A stretch of 64,000 nt of DNA from a bacterium SCSIO 12741 (GTDB taxonomy: Bacteria; Bacteroidota; Bacteroidia; Flavobacteriales_G; Salibacteraceae): positions 3,968,594-4,032,593 of the forward strand of contig CP073749.1 in the NCBI GenBank assembly GCA_024398055.1. The letters are read 5' to 3'. The notes under the pieces are model-generated. The model was not told where the DNA came from. It did no database searches and saw nothing but the letters and a program-made list of their open reading frames with translations. The translations under genes and the position numbers were made by a program. Shown in pieces: positions 45,838-54,801 of the stretch (within the stretch, counting starts at the first letter, position 1; every line of letters begins with the position of its first letter).

Positions 45838-48800
45838 TTAGTTTGTTTGAAGGGGGAAACAATGAAGGTGCTTGCGAATGAAGTCCTGTGGTGAATCATT
45901 CGGCTTCAGGGTAAGGGCTTCAATTCCTAAATTTTCAGGGGATTGAAGACTTTGATCGAGAGGGTCGTCCTCCCATTTCAAGCTGACTGGATTATGAAGT
46001 TGGATGCCCACTTGATTGGAGAAGTAACAGGCAAAAGATTGACTGCAATTACCCGGTCGAAAATGCAAGTGTTGAGGCAGCTTTCGTCGCTGGGTATGCA
46101 ATTCATCGACCAAGTTCTCAAGATCGGGGTCCATTTCTACCAATTGCTTTTTCAGCTTGAGGTAATGAGACTCGTAAGGAGAGTGCCCGTTCTCCGTTAA
46201 GCTTTGGTAGTTGGCTTTTTGAAACAGTTCCAATATGTTTTTGATGCTAAAGCGATCTATCTGGGAATGATGTCTTTGGTTGTAATAACTTAAAAGATCA
46301 TCGTAGGAAGCTTGGTGTTTGTTTCCTTCAGGATGAACGTCTTTCCCTTCTCTAAAATGGCAGATGCCATAAGCCTCTTCAGTAATCGTTTTGAAAGTTT
46401 CGGGTGAGGCCAGAAGTTGGGAGAGAATACCCAAACTGCCTTCGGTAGCTTCATAAAAGAGAATGTTGGGCATTTCAGCGTCACCCATAAGGGTACACGC
46501 CAATTCCCTGGATTCCACCTGAAAATGACGCTCCAAGGCCAATTTAAGCGCATACATTAGCGTGATTACGCCGTTACGATCCAGGTTGAGTTGGCGAACC
46601 GGTTCCAGGTAGAGGCAGTCTGCTGTGATTTGGGTATAGAGTTTAACCTCTTTAATCAATTCCAGTACCTTGGGATCTTCATCTTTCAATTGATTCACCG
46701 ATTTCCAATGGCCGCTCTTGGTCTGTAGTAAAAAGCCATTTCCTCCTTTGTTCTTTCTCCAACCACAATTCACCTGAATCAATTCAGCAGCCGGTAGTAG
46801 GTGAACGGTAATCAAGTGATCAGTTCCGTCGTGTATGTTCAGTTTTTGGCTGTATTCTTGAGACTTGTGGTAAGAGAAATAGGTCTCTATTTGATATCCC
46901 TTGCGCATCCGTTCGTTTTCCTGGCAGGAAATTCTTTGCTGTTGCCTGGCCGTCATGTCCTGCATGTTAAGGAGGTTGCCGTATTCTTCAAAATCGGTGG
47001 ATAGCAGCGTTTTACCTGAGAATTGAGAGACGTCCTTTTTTAGATCCCTATCCGGATGAAAGTAGCCCAGGTTTTTGTTGATCAAAGCCGTTTCGATCAG
47101 TTTGTTCTCCTTTTTGGAGGGGACATGAATTTGGCGGATTTTCCATTTCTGACCCTTTTGGTAAACAAAATTTTCAGGCCCAAATTCCCTAAGAGCAAGT
47201 AATCGGGGACGTTGAATGTATTCTCCTTCCGATTCACCTCCGTAAAGGAATACACGGTAGGGCAATCTCGTAAAATCGTAGCCTGGCAAAAAGCCTTCGG
47301 CAGCGAGATAGCGATATGGGTAAAACTCTGAATAGTCCTGATGTCCACCTCCTTTATTAATGAGCAGGTCCATTTTACGCTGATCGCGGTGTACTTCATA
47401 ATCAGCGTCTTTCCATTCCTGGTGGCTTTTGGTCAGCCGCGTTTGTTGCATTCGCGTAGATGCCAATTCTTTGGAATGCCTGGCTTCTTCGTATAATTCT
47501 CTCCAGCGGTTAAAAGCCTGGTTGAAACTCGTTGGTGTGTTTTTAAGTTGATCCCATATCCAGGATGGGGTGTACCAGGAGGTTTGCTCGAGTTGGTGTT
47601 CTATTCCTGAAAAAACGCGTTTAAAGTAAACTTCCAACTCCCGAATGGTTTGATCATCCAGTTTTAAACCCTCTTGAATGTTTTCGTACAAAGGCAAGCT
47701 GTGGTCATTTAAGTCCATTACCTCAGCCAGCGAACTTCTGAGTTCCTTGAGGTTGCATCGGGCCAGGTACACCGATTGAATGTGGGATTTGAGCAATTCA
47801 GGGTTGATCAAATCCAGCTTTTGGGGAATAACGGTACCTGAAACCATATCCTCTCGATGTTCGAAGTAGTGCCGGTCATGGGCAGAGTTGTTGCTGCAAT
47901 AGGTGAGAATGAGGGCGCCTTGGCCATTTCTTCCAGCTCGTCCACTCCGCTGGGCGTAGTTGGATGGGTTTGGTGGAACGTTGCGCATGTGTACCACACA
48001 GAGGTCATGAATGTCTATCCCTAATTCCATGGTGGGTGAACAAAACAGTGCTTTGACTGAGGCTTCTCTAAATTGGTCTTCAACATCTTTGCGTTCGTCT
48101 GCTTTGATTTGTCCCGAATGCTCCCGAGAAACTTTCTGCTTGTATCCCTTTGGATTGCGCTGATATTCTGCTTGATAGTAGGTGTTTGGCTCTGTATTTT
48201 GACGTCGTTTGCTTCGAATTCTAATTTCGTCCGGAACCACTGTTTTTCCATCTCCTTTAAACCACTGGATATTCTCAACGCTCAAACGATATAAGGGCAC
48301 ATCACTAAAACGGAAGACTCTGAGGTAGCCGGCCTTTTCAAGGGATTCAAGAATCGATTCTATTTCCTGATCCAGTTCCTCTTTTACGAGGGGTTTTCCG
48401 ATGAAATCAACTAATTTTTCCTTCACATAAGAACCGAATAGACTTCTATACCCAACACTTTTTGTATAAGCTTTCTTGGTTTTTGCAGGTTTGATTCTTA
48501 GATAGCTGGGATCATTTATTTTAACTTTTGGATTATATAGTGAGTCTTTTCGTAAACGGGCCTTAAAGTCTTTTTCATTTCTCCGAATTTGTTCAGCACT
48601 TAACGTGTAGTATTCAATCGCACCAGAGTGTCGGAAGTAGTTTAATACCTGAGTTAGAAAATTCAGACGCTGCACTTCATTCATTTGGCTTAATAACCGT
48701 GAGGTAGACCAGCGTTCTTCTTCTTTACACACTTCATCCAGACAGTTGTAGTGAATTCGGAGAAGGGCACATTGTTCCAGTCCTGGCATCCAGTAGGATT

Positions 48801-49191
48801 GCGACCAGCACAAGTCCTCAAATAGTTGATACTCCAGCCAGGTTTCAAAGCATTCCTCATTCTTCTGGATGTACTTGTGGTGTTTGTTAGGGTCCTTGGC
48901 AAAATCTTCCTCCTTCAATTCCATAGTTTCAAATACACGAGAAGCGATGGTGGCGTGGTCCAGGTATCCATCTTCTTGTTCGGCTGCTATTAAAGCTTGA
49001 TTGAGGCAAGACCGAATGAAGATTTGCTGCATGTAATCGTTAAAATGCCCCGATTGTAAAGCTGCGTCCTGACGGTTATCGGTAAAACTCAATACCTTTT
49101 GAATGGATCGTGAATTAGCTTCATTTTCAAGCTGTTCCAACACGCTTAAGGAGAGGAGTGTGGTTGCTTGCGTTCGATGAACACCTCCCAA
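45838..49191 (-). CDS. DEAD-type/DUF1998 helicase, C-terminal part
   Basis: The 3' part of one helicase gene, 1117 residues, read from a TTG at 49191, which is not a true start: in this frame coding continues upstream as 'GILYPSTLRDYNKLTQ' to the frameshift near 49301. It has the helicase C domain ('ALFCSPTMELGIDIHDLCVVHMRNVPPNPSNYAQRSGRAG'), a long middle part, and a DUF1998/MZB-like end ('LACTLMGDAEMPNILFYEATEGSLG', 'ASYDDLLSYYNQRHHSQIDR'). In relatives two Cys of a zinc site lie in that last segment; here they are Ser and Asp. With the 5' part it forms a protein of about 1701 residues like DruE or a DrmA/DrmB fusion. The SNF2 gene starts two bases after its stop. Confidence 0.85.
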   Translation of the reverse strand: MGGVHRTQATTLLSLSVLEQLENEANSRSIQKVLSFTDNRQDAALQSGHFNDYMQQIFIRSCLNQALIAAEQEDGYLDHATIASRVFETMELKEEDFAKDPNKHHKYIQKNEECFETWLEYQLFEDLCWSQSYWMPGLEQCALLRIHYNCLDEVCKEEERWSTSRLLSQMNEVQRLNFLTQVLNYFRHSGAIEYYTLSAEQIRRNEKDFKARLRKDSLYNPKVKINDPSYLRIKPAKTKKAYTKSVGYRSLFGSYVKEKLVDFIGKPLVKEELDQEIESILESLEKAGYLRVFRFSDVPLYRLSVENIQWFKGDGKTVVPDEIRIRSKRRQNTEPNTYYQAEYQRNPKGYKQKVSREHSGQIKADERKDVEDQFREASVKALFCSPTMELGIDIHDLCVVHMRNVPPNPSNYAQRSGRAGRNGQGALILTYCSNNSAHDRHYFEHREDMVSGTVIPQKLDLINPELLKSHIQSVYLARCNLKELRSSLAEVMDLNDHSLPLYENIQEGLKLDDQTIRELEVYFKRVFSGIEHQLEQTSWYTPSWIWDQLKNTPTSFNQAFNRWRELYEEARHSKELASTRMQQTRLTKSHQEWKDADYEVHRDQRKMDLLINKGGGHQDYSEFYPYRYLAAEGFLPGYDFTRLPYRVFLYGGESEGEYIQRPRLLALREFGPENFVYQKGQKWKIRQIHVPSKKENKLIETALINKNLGYFHPDRDLKKDVSQFSGKTLLSTDFEEYGNLLNMQDMTARQQQRISCQENERMRKGYQIETYFSYHKSQEYSQKLNIHDGTDHLITVHLLPAAELIQVNCGWRKNKGGNGFLLQTKSGHWKSVNQLKDEDPKVLELIKEVKLYTQITADCLYLEPVRQLNLDRNGVITLMYALKLALERHFQVESRELACTLMGDAEMPNILFYEATEGSLGILSQLLASPETFKTITEEAYGICHFREGKDVHPEGNKHQASYDDLLSYYNQRHHSQIDRFSIKNILELFQKANYQSLTENGHSPYESHYLKLKKQLVEMDPDLENLVDELHTQRRKLPQHLHFRPGNCSQSFACYFSNQVGIQLHNPVSLKWEDDPLDQSLQSPENLGIEALTLKPNDSPQDFIRKHLHCFPLQTN

Positions 49192-49256
49192 TTGAGTAAG
49201 CTTGTTGTAATCGCGCAGGGTAGATGGGTATAGAATACCTGAAACCGGATCGATTT

Positions 49257-50942
49257 TTAGTGGTGCCGCCAGAAACCAGGCTTGTAGGGGGAACTTTCCA
49301 TTTTTTGCCTGGTTCCGGATGAATTAAGATGAATCTTTTGTGGCAGGTAAATCGCTTTTTCTTTTTTGATGGATGTACCTGATTTTTTGGTTTCCATCCA
49401 ACTATCCGGAAGTAGTTCTTTTTCTCTTTCTGCACTCCAAAGGGGATCCTGTGGATTCTCTTCCAGGATCAAATAGCCGTTTTTTCCAGGAAAGTCTTCA
49501 CTCGGGTCAGACTCACCATCCCAGGGAATAACTCCTTTGTCACCAAGGGTTACCGGTAAATAAGGAGTTCCTGATTGACGATTAAACCAGACGGTAAACA
49601 GAGGTAATCGTTTCCCGTCTTTGTACTCAAAGGGTTTGTCGTCCTGAACTATGCTTCGTTTGCCCCGGGATTCGAGTGTTACCTTGATTTGTCCGGTCTG
49701 CTGAATAAATTGGTGAATCCGAAAGGGTAGGAAATGCCTGTGCTCAGGCAAACTTTCATTAATACGTTGAAGAACCTGGAGGTAAACATCGAGTTGCTCT
49801 TCACAAAAATCCTTGGCATGTCCAGAGTCCTGGCTAAGCAAATCAGCGATTTGCTTCACCGTTTGGGGTTTACCACGTAACCACTGATGGGTTTCTCCAA
49901 AATATTGTAAGGCTATTCGCTGCTCCATCCAGCAGCTCAGCGGGTGATCCAAAAGAGCTTTTTCATCTTTGATAGTAGATAAATCTTCGCTGACAGATCG
50001 ATGCAATTCCTCCTGCTCTGGTAGAGGTCGTCGTATTCTTTTTTGTAAGGTTTCACCGATAATTTGTTCTGGAGTATAGACTTCATCAAACAATTGTTGA
50101 CCCAGTTTGGCTACTTCCTTTTTCTGATCCTGAGGTTTGCCTGAGGAAAGGGTAGCAGACGTACCAATGCAAACCACCTTTTGTTTAGAGTGAGCTTTTA
50201 TGCGCCGAATGAGCAAGGCGACATCAGCCCCTTGTCGTCCTCGATAAGTGTGCAGTTCATCAAATACCAGAAACCTCAGTTGATCGGTAATAGCTTGGCT
50301 CAAACCGGATTCTTTGGCTCGTGTAAGCAACAGTTCCAGCATCATGTAATTGGTTAAAAGGACATGGGGAGGATTTCTGATCACTTCCTTCTTTTCCTGA
50401 TCGTCTTCTTGTCCCGTATATTTTTTAATGTTGATGGGAAAGGAATGCTTACCGTACTGATCTTCATATTCTCTTTTTAAATCCTCTGTTGAGTCGAACT
50501 GGCTGTTGATCAAGGCATTCATAGGATATACGATAATGGCTTGAACACCCTTTCTCTCTGTTTCCGGTCTTTGCAGCACTGAATTAAAAATGGTACCTAA
50601 GTACGTCAAAGACTTACCCGATCCGGTCCCAGAAGTCACGATAAACCCTTTGTTCTGTGCACCTAACTGAATAGCTTCGGATTGGTGTTTGCGGAGAATA
50701 TACTTGGCGAATATTTTGTCCATTTCCGGGTGAAGCAAGTCCTGATCAACAAGTTCTGCGATTGATTCGCCATTCTTAAATCCGGGATTACATTGGAGTA
50801 AAGGGTCTGGCCAAAGTTTTTGACTGTCAATGATATGCTGTGCCTTGGCCCGCAATTCGTCATCGCGGATGTCCATTAGGCTTTCTACGTAGCTCTGGTA
50901 TTTATCAATAATGGCCTTGCGAAGTTTAAGTACGTTGATCAT
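49257..50942 (-). CDS. DEAD-type/DUF1998 helicase, N-terminal part (frameshifted)
   Basis: The 5' part of the helicase, 561 residues. The ATG at 50942 lies 10 bases after the CD-NTase B stop; an earlier start would overlap that gene. It has the Q-motif-like 'LRKHQSEAIQLG', Walker A in 'SGTGSGKSLTY' (K110), 'VYPMNALINSQ', the DELH box (228-231) in 'FDELHTYRGRQGAD', and motif III 'GTSATLSSG'. The end 'GTRQKMESSPYKPGFWRHH' is out of frame: if one base is added at the T run (minus-strand A run) at 49301-49306 it reads 'QKNGKFPLQAWFLAAPLKI' and joins the 3' part. So this and the next are one gene, 45838-50942. Confidence 0.85.
   Translation of the reverse strand: MINVLKLRKAIIDKYQSYVESLMDIRDDELRAKAQHIIDSQKLWPDPLLQCNPGFKNGESIAELVDQDLLHPEMDKIFAKYILRKHQSEAIQLGAQNKGFIVTSGTGSGKSLTYLGTIFNSVLQRPETERKGVQAIIVYPMNALINSQFDSTEDLKREYEDQYGKHSFPINIKKYTGQEDDQEKKEVIRNPPHVLLTNYMMLELLLTRAKESGLSQAITDQLRFLVFDELHTYRGRQGADVALLIRRIKAHSKQKVVCIGTSATLSSGKPQDQKKEVAKLGQQLFDEVYTPEQIIGETLQKRIRRPLPEQEELHRSVSEDLSTIKDEKALLDHPLSCWMEQRIALQYFGETHQWLRGKPQTVKQIADLLSQDSGHAKDFCEEQLDVYLQVLQRINESLPEHRHFLPFRIHQFIQQTGQIKVTLESRGKRSIVQDDKPFEYKDGKRLPLFTVWFNRQSGTPYLPVTLGDKGVIPWDGESDPSEDFPGKNGYLILEENPQDPLWSAEREKELLPDSWMETKKSGTSIKKEKAIYLPQKIHLNSSGTRQKMESSPYKPGFWRHH
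49301..49306 (-). other. probable 1-base deletion in A6 run (frameshift site)
   Basis: A6 on the minus strand (T6 on plus) in the helicase gene. One more A gives an open frame of 1701 residues through both halves with the SNF2 and CD-NTase genes tightly packed on each side. Confidence 0.75.
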
Positions 50943-50952
50943 GAGGTAAGAT

Positions 50953-51993
50953 TTAAGCTTGTTTGCAATAAGTTTTGATGGAGGGGCCAAAGAGCTTGAC
51001 CAGTAGTTTTAGGCTTTCATCGTATTCGCCCTTTCTGTCGAGAAGGATGGCTTTCTTTAGTGGGGGTAGGGATTCCTTAAACCATCGGCCCAGTTCGTCT
51101 ATCTTGGATATATTCCATTTCATAACCACATTGTTGGATTTATCCAAGGGGTCCATTACATGCCAGTGCTGGTTAGGGGATAGGTCATAATTTTTGACAT
51201 GCTTTGTGAATAAAACAGGTTTACGGTGTTCAATTTCGGCCTGAATGAATTCGAACCATTTGTACAAGGTTTCAGGATAAGTCTGAGCTACCTTTACCCG
51301 GTCAAAGGCCTTGGCGCAGAGTAGGTCGAGTAGAAAACTGGGAACTTTCGTATCGTTTTTTCCATTGCCAAATAGGCCTTTCTCACTTTGCCGTTGATAA
51401 CGCCACCATTTTACCAAACGAAGGCAGTTGTTAAAGTGAACAGCTTCATTCATTCCTTGGCTACATGCGGTTCGTGCTTGGATGAAGCGGGTATGCTCCT
51501 TTACCGACGATCGCCTGGATTGGTGGTCCGTGCGGTTCAGTTGAAACACGCCGGGTTTTTCCGTTGTGATCAAGGGAACGACGTCAAACGAGAGGCGATC
51601 CGCCTTAAAACTGATTGTGGCAGAGCTTTTTGTATGACCTACAGCGCTATCAGGATAGTGGTCGCGTAGGTATTCTTCCAGTACCAGAATGATCGAAGTA
51701 AGGGATTTTCCTTTAAGGTCTTCGTTCTTCAAAATAAAGACCAGGTCAATATCCAATCCTTCCACTTCGTTTGGGCCTTCCAGATGTCTTCGGAGTCCGG
51801 TTTTTTTGGCAAATGATCCCGCCAATGTAGATCCTGAAAGCGTATAACTATCAGAGGCTAACCGCTTCTCGATATACCCGATAATTTCCTTCGCTCTATG
51901 TTCGTACTTTCTTCGCCGTTTGGGATCCGGGGAGATAAATTGCACGAAGCAGTTGAATCGATTTTGGATGGGGGAGTTTTTGGGAGTTTTCAT
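50953..51993 (-). CDS. CD-NTase B (CBASS-type nucleotidyltransferase)
   Basis: A 346-residue cytoplasmic nucleotidyltransferase of the OAS/cGAS-like (CD-NTase) class. G59-S60 in 'LAGSFAKKTGLRR', D81-I-D83 in 'GLDIDLVFI', and D137 in 'SFDVVPLI' form the metal site; 'DPLDKSNNVV' later is the usual nucleotide-binding turn. All are intact. It makes a cyclic or linear oligonucleotide second messenger; the product cannot be read from sequence. Over the first 140 residues I count 67 identities (about 48%) and no gap against CD-NTase A at 53769, so the two arose by duplication. It lies 23 bases after the SAVED gene and 10 before the helicase. Confidence 0.9.
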   Translation of the reverse strand: MKTPKNSPIQNRFNCFVQFISPDPKRRRKYEHRAKEIIGYIEKRLASDSYTLSGSTLAGSFAKKTGLRRHLEGPNEVEGLDIDLVFILKNEDLKGKSLTSIILVLEEYLRDHYPDSAVGHTKSSATISFKADRLSFDVVPLITTEKPGVFQLNRTDHQSRRSSVKEHTRFIQARTACSQGMNEAVHFNNCLRLVKWWRYQRQSEKGLFGNGKNDTKVPSFLLDLLCAKAFDRVKVAQTYPETLYKWFEFIQAEIEHRKPVLFTKHVKNYDLSPNQHWHVMDPLDKSNNVVMKWNISKIDELGRWFKESLPPLKKAILLDRKGEYDESLKLLVKLFGPSIKTYCKQA

Positions 51994-52016
51994 GTGCTTA
52001 AGGATTGATGTTGAGC

Positions 52017-53714
52017 TTATTGAAGCTTACTTTCTACCAGAGATTGTATGACCTCTTTGATCTGATTGGCCTCTTGATTCTGAAATCCATCTATCAGGTT
52101 CTGCAGAGGAAAGAACCCTTCTTCATGAGCAAAAGATCGAGCGATTCCGTTATGTAAAATGGATAGCCCGATGTCTTTCTGTTGCGCGGTGAAATCGTAG
52201 ACAACCTTATTTCGGGTATCGGTTTTGGCATTCATCCGCAATTCCAGAATGGGCTTTTGAGCAAGCAAGTCGAGAAACTGGTTTAGGTTTATAGAACGGT
52301 CTGCCTGGACTCGTTCACGTAAATAGTACCAAATCAGGTATCGGTTTACACGGTGGACCTCCATTTTTTGAATCCGGCCATTGGCTCGGTCAAAAGCCCA
52401 AAGGGTTGAGAGTAAAACATCAATCGAACGAATTAGCTGCTCGGCAGGTGAATCAACCAGGATGCGGTCAAAGAATATCCAGTGAATTAACGCGTATACA
52501 TCAGATTGATAAACAGCTTCTTCCAGTACTTTGGGATACAGATTCCAATAGCGTAATTTCTCGGATTGAATTTTATGAAAATGACGTAATGCAGATTCAC
52601 CTAGACTAAAGAGTCTGATGGCCAATCTACGGTTGTCTTCCTGAGGCAATTCTTCCCTAAGGGCCTTCATAAAAGCGTCCGTAAAGAAGTAGTAGTTTTC
52701 TTCTGACTTTGAAGAGTGATTTTGGTCCAAATAACTAAAATCCAGATTCAACTCCTGAATGGGTTTTAGCGAGTTCCAATACGCGGCTTGAAAGGATTGG
52801 AAATTGGATTTGTTATCGGGAGCTATATCCTTGAACCAGTGTTTGGCCTGTTGACCATGCTTTTCTACAATCTCATTTTTATACGATTCTACATCCTCCC
52901 GCAGGGCTAATCTCAGAGATTTAAAATGCTCCTTTTCCTTTGGAGCTATTTCCAGCAGCTTAGCATTAAGCTCTTGATTGACCGTAAAGGCCAATTGATA
53001 GTGAGGAGATTTGTCTCGAGCGAATTCATAAACATGCACAAAGGGATGTGCTGTTGGGCTTATTTCCTGCCCCAATTTAAAGGACATGCCCACTGGAATG
53101 GCGGCAAATAGATGAATGTCTTTTACCCTGGGCAGGTTTGAGACTATTTTGTCCAATAGGTCCCTAAAGGCCCCGGCATACTTCGACAAATGCTCTGACG
53201 AAACAAACACATCACCGCCTCGATTGGGAGGGGCAATTTCGAGATCTTTGTTAGATTGACTCACTGCAGCCTCAATGTCTTCCAGGTGAATCTCGAATCG
53301 GGTCCCAAAGCGAATGGTTACGGGCCCTTCAGCCTTGTTTCGTTCTTCTGGAACTTCCTTGAGGATAGGTTCGTCGAGTTGACCCTCTGACCATCGCCAA
53401 TCTTTGGCATCATGATGTTTTTGGAAAACTTCTACGGGACGGTAGGATTGCACCCGAGTTCCTAAATGAATGGCCAAAGGGATTGGGGCTAATCCGAAGT
53501 AACAAATCTGATAGTTGGGATAATCCTCCAACACGGGGAGCACTCTTTCATCAAACAGTTTGTTTTGTTGAACCAATAAAGTTGGCCAATGAATGTCCTT
53601 AGCCTCACCAAGTTCCAATTTGATCGGTTCAATTTTAACCGGTTGCCACGGCAAGGCTTTCCAGGTATCGGGTAAAGCTTCTTTGATTTCTTGATCTGTT
53701 ATTTCGCCAATCAC
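52017..53714 (-). CDS. SAVED-domain protein with orphan helical C-terminal domain
   Basis: A 565-residue cytoplasmic protein. The start is GTG at 53714, as no in-frame ATG exists between it and the upstream stop. Residues about 40-247 form the SAVED fold that binds cyclic nucleotides: 'YQICYFGLAPIPLAIHLGTRV' and 'IHLFAAIPVGMSFKLGQEI' with 'HPFVHVYEF'. In known CBASS and CRISPR receptors an effector lies N-terminal to SAVED; here SAVED is first and about 318 helical residues follow, without a nuclease or protease motif that I can find. That part may bind the caspase. Placed between the two CD-NTase genes (54 bases from A, 23 from B). Confidence 0.85.
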   Translation of the reverse strand: MIGEITDQEIKEALPDTWKALPWQPVKIEPIKLELGEAKDIHWPTLLVQQNKLFDERVLPVLEDYPNYQICYFGLAPIPLAIHLGTRVQSYRPVEVFQKHHDAKDWRWSEGQLDEPILKEVPEERNKAEGPVTIRFGTRFEIHLEDIEAAVSQSNKDLEIAPPNRGGDVFVSSEHLSKYAGAFRDLLDKIVSNLPRVKDIHLFAAIPVGMSFKLGQEISPTAHPFVHVYEFARDKSPHYQLAFTVNQELNAKLLEIAPKEKEHFKSLRLALREDVESYKNEIVEKHGQQAKHWFKDIAPDNKSNFQSFQAAYWNSLKPIQELNLDFSYLDQNHSSKSEENYYFFTDAFMKALREELPQEDNRRLAIRLFSLGESALRHFHKIQSEKLRYWNLYPKVLEEAVYQSDVYALIHWIFFDRILVDSPAEQLIRSIDVLLSTLWAFDRANGRIQKMEVHRVNRYLIWYYLRERVQADRSINLNQFLDLLAQKPILELRMNAKTDTRNKVVYDFTAQQKDIGLSILHNGIARSFAHEEGFFPLQNLIDGFQNQEANQIKEVIQSLVESKLQ

Positions 53715-53768
53715 GGAGTGTTTTAGGATTATTAGTCCAGGGGGAGAGTGGTGTTCATTTTAATTGAT

Positions 53769-54797
53769 TTACACGTTTTTGCATTGATTTTTAATGGAAT
53801 CTCCAAAAAGGAAGGTCAGGTATAACAGGCTTTCAGAGTCATTCTTGAGGGAATCGCTTGCGATGGCATTAGAAATTTGATTGGCTGAATCATTAAGCCA
53901 GTATGTTAACTCGTCAATTTCACATATGCACCAGTCCTCGGCAATGTTGTTTGAACGATCCATGGGATCTATAACTTCCCAGTTCCAGGTATCCGAAGGT
54001 TGATGATTACCAAATACAACGGGAAGGCCATCGCGGACTACCTCAGTTAGATAATCAAACCACTCGAAAAGAGTCTCGGCATAAGTTGCTTTAACTCCTA
54101 ATTTGTCATAAGCTTTGGCACAAAGTAGATCCAGCAAAAAACTAGGTACCTTTTTATCTCCTTCATGGTTTCCAAAGACATCCGATTCACTCTGCATATG
54201 ATACCGCCACCACTTCACCAGCCGCAGGCAGTCATTAAAACGTACCACGCCTTCGACTTCATTGCTCGACCGGTTGCGCTTTCTGATGAATTCTACCTGT
54301 TTTTGGGCCGATGATTGTCTATCTGTTCCCTCGGTTCGGATTAGTTTTTGAATATTCTCTCGATTCGTTTTGATTAGCGGAACAGCATCAAAATTTTGTT
54401 TGGAACCGGTAAAATGAATGGTGGCGGAGCTCTTGGTGTTACTTATTTCTGAGTCTGGGTAGCATTTTTTGAGGTAGCCTTTAAATCGATGAATCATGCA
54501 GTCTAAAGCGTTCCCATCTTTGTCCTTATCTTCTAATAAAAATACAATATCAATGTCCTGACCTTCTACTTCATCCTTGCCGAGTAAGTACCGACGCAAC
54601 CCGGTTTTCTTGGCAAATGATCCTGAATAGGCAGAGGAAGCGATGGTATAACCGTCCTCCTTGGCATGTTTTTCAATGCAGGCTCGGATTTCAGCCGATT
54701 GTTGTTTGATTTTGTCCCGTTTTTCTTTTTCTGGGGCAATGAAATCCACAAAGCATTTCATGCGTTTGTGGATGGTGGAATGGGTGGATACTTTCAT
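53769..54797 (-). CDS. CD-NTase A (CBASS-type nucleotidyltransferase)
   Basis: A 342-residue CD-NTase. G59-S60 in 'SGSFAKKTGLRR', D81-I-D83 in 'GQDIDIVFL', D137 in 'NFDAVPLI' and the late 'DPMDRSNNIAEDW' mirror those of CD-NTase B at the same residue numbers. All metal-site acids are intact, so both paralogues should be active. The ATG lies four bases after the caspase gene stop, so the two are coupled. It makes a second messenger from NTPs, presumably sensed by the SAVED protein next to it. Confidence 0.9.
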   Translation of the reverse strand: MKVSTHSTIHKRMKCFVDFIAPEKEKRDKIKQQSAEIRACIEKHAKEDGYTIASSAYSGSFAKKTGLRRYLLGKDEVEGQDIDIVFLLEDKDKDGNALDCMIHRFKGYLKKCYPDSEISNTKSSATIHFTGSKQNFDAVPLIKTNRENIQKLIRTEGTDRQSSAQKQVEFIRKRNRSSNEVEGVVRFNDCLRLVKWWRYHMQSESDVFGNHEGDKKVPSFLLDLLCAKAYDKLGVKATYAETLFEWFDYLTEVVRDGLPVVFGNHQPSDTWNWEVIDPMDRSNNIAEDWCICEIDELTYWLNDSANQISNAIASDSLKNDSESLLYLTFLFGDSIKNQCKNV

Positions 54798-54801
54798 GTG
54801 G

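Noticed and set aside
49296-49311. Programmed ribosomal frameshift in the helicase gene
   Set aside because: No slippery heptamer with a following structure is evident, and two other genes in the window show the same kind of homopolymer loss, so an error is simpler.
49191-49435. Third frame across the helicase break as a separate small gene
   Set aside because: It only bridges part of the frameshift region; the family sequence is restored by one base in the A run.
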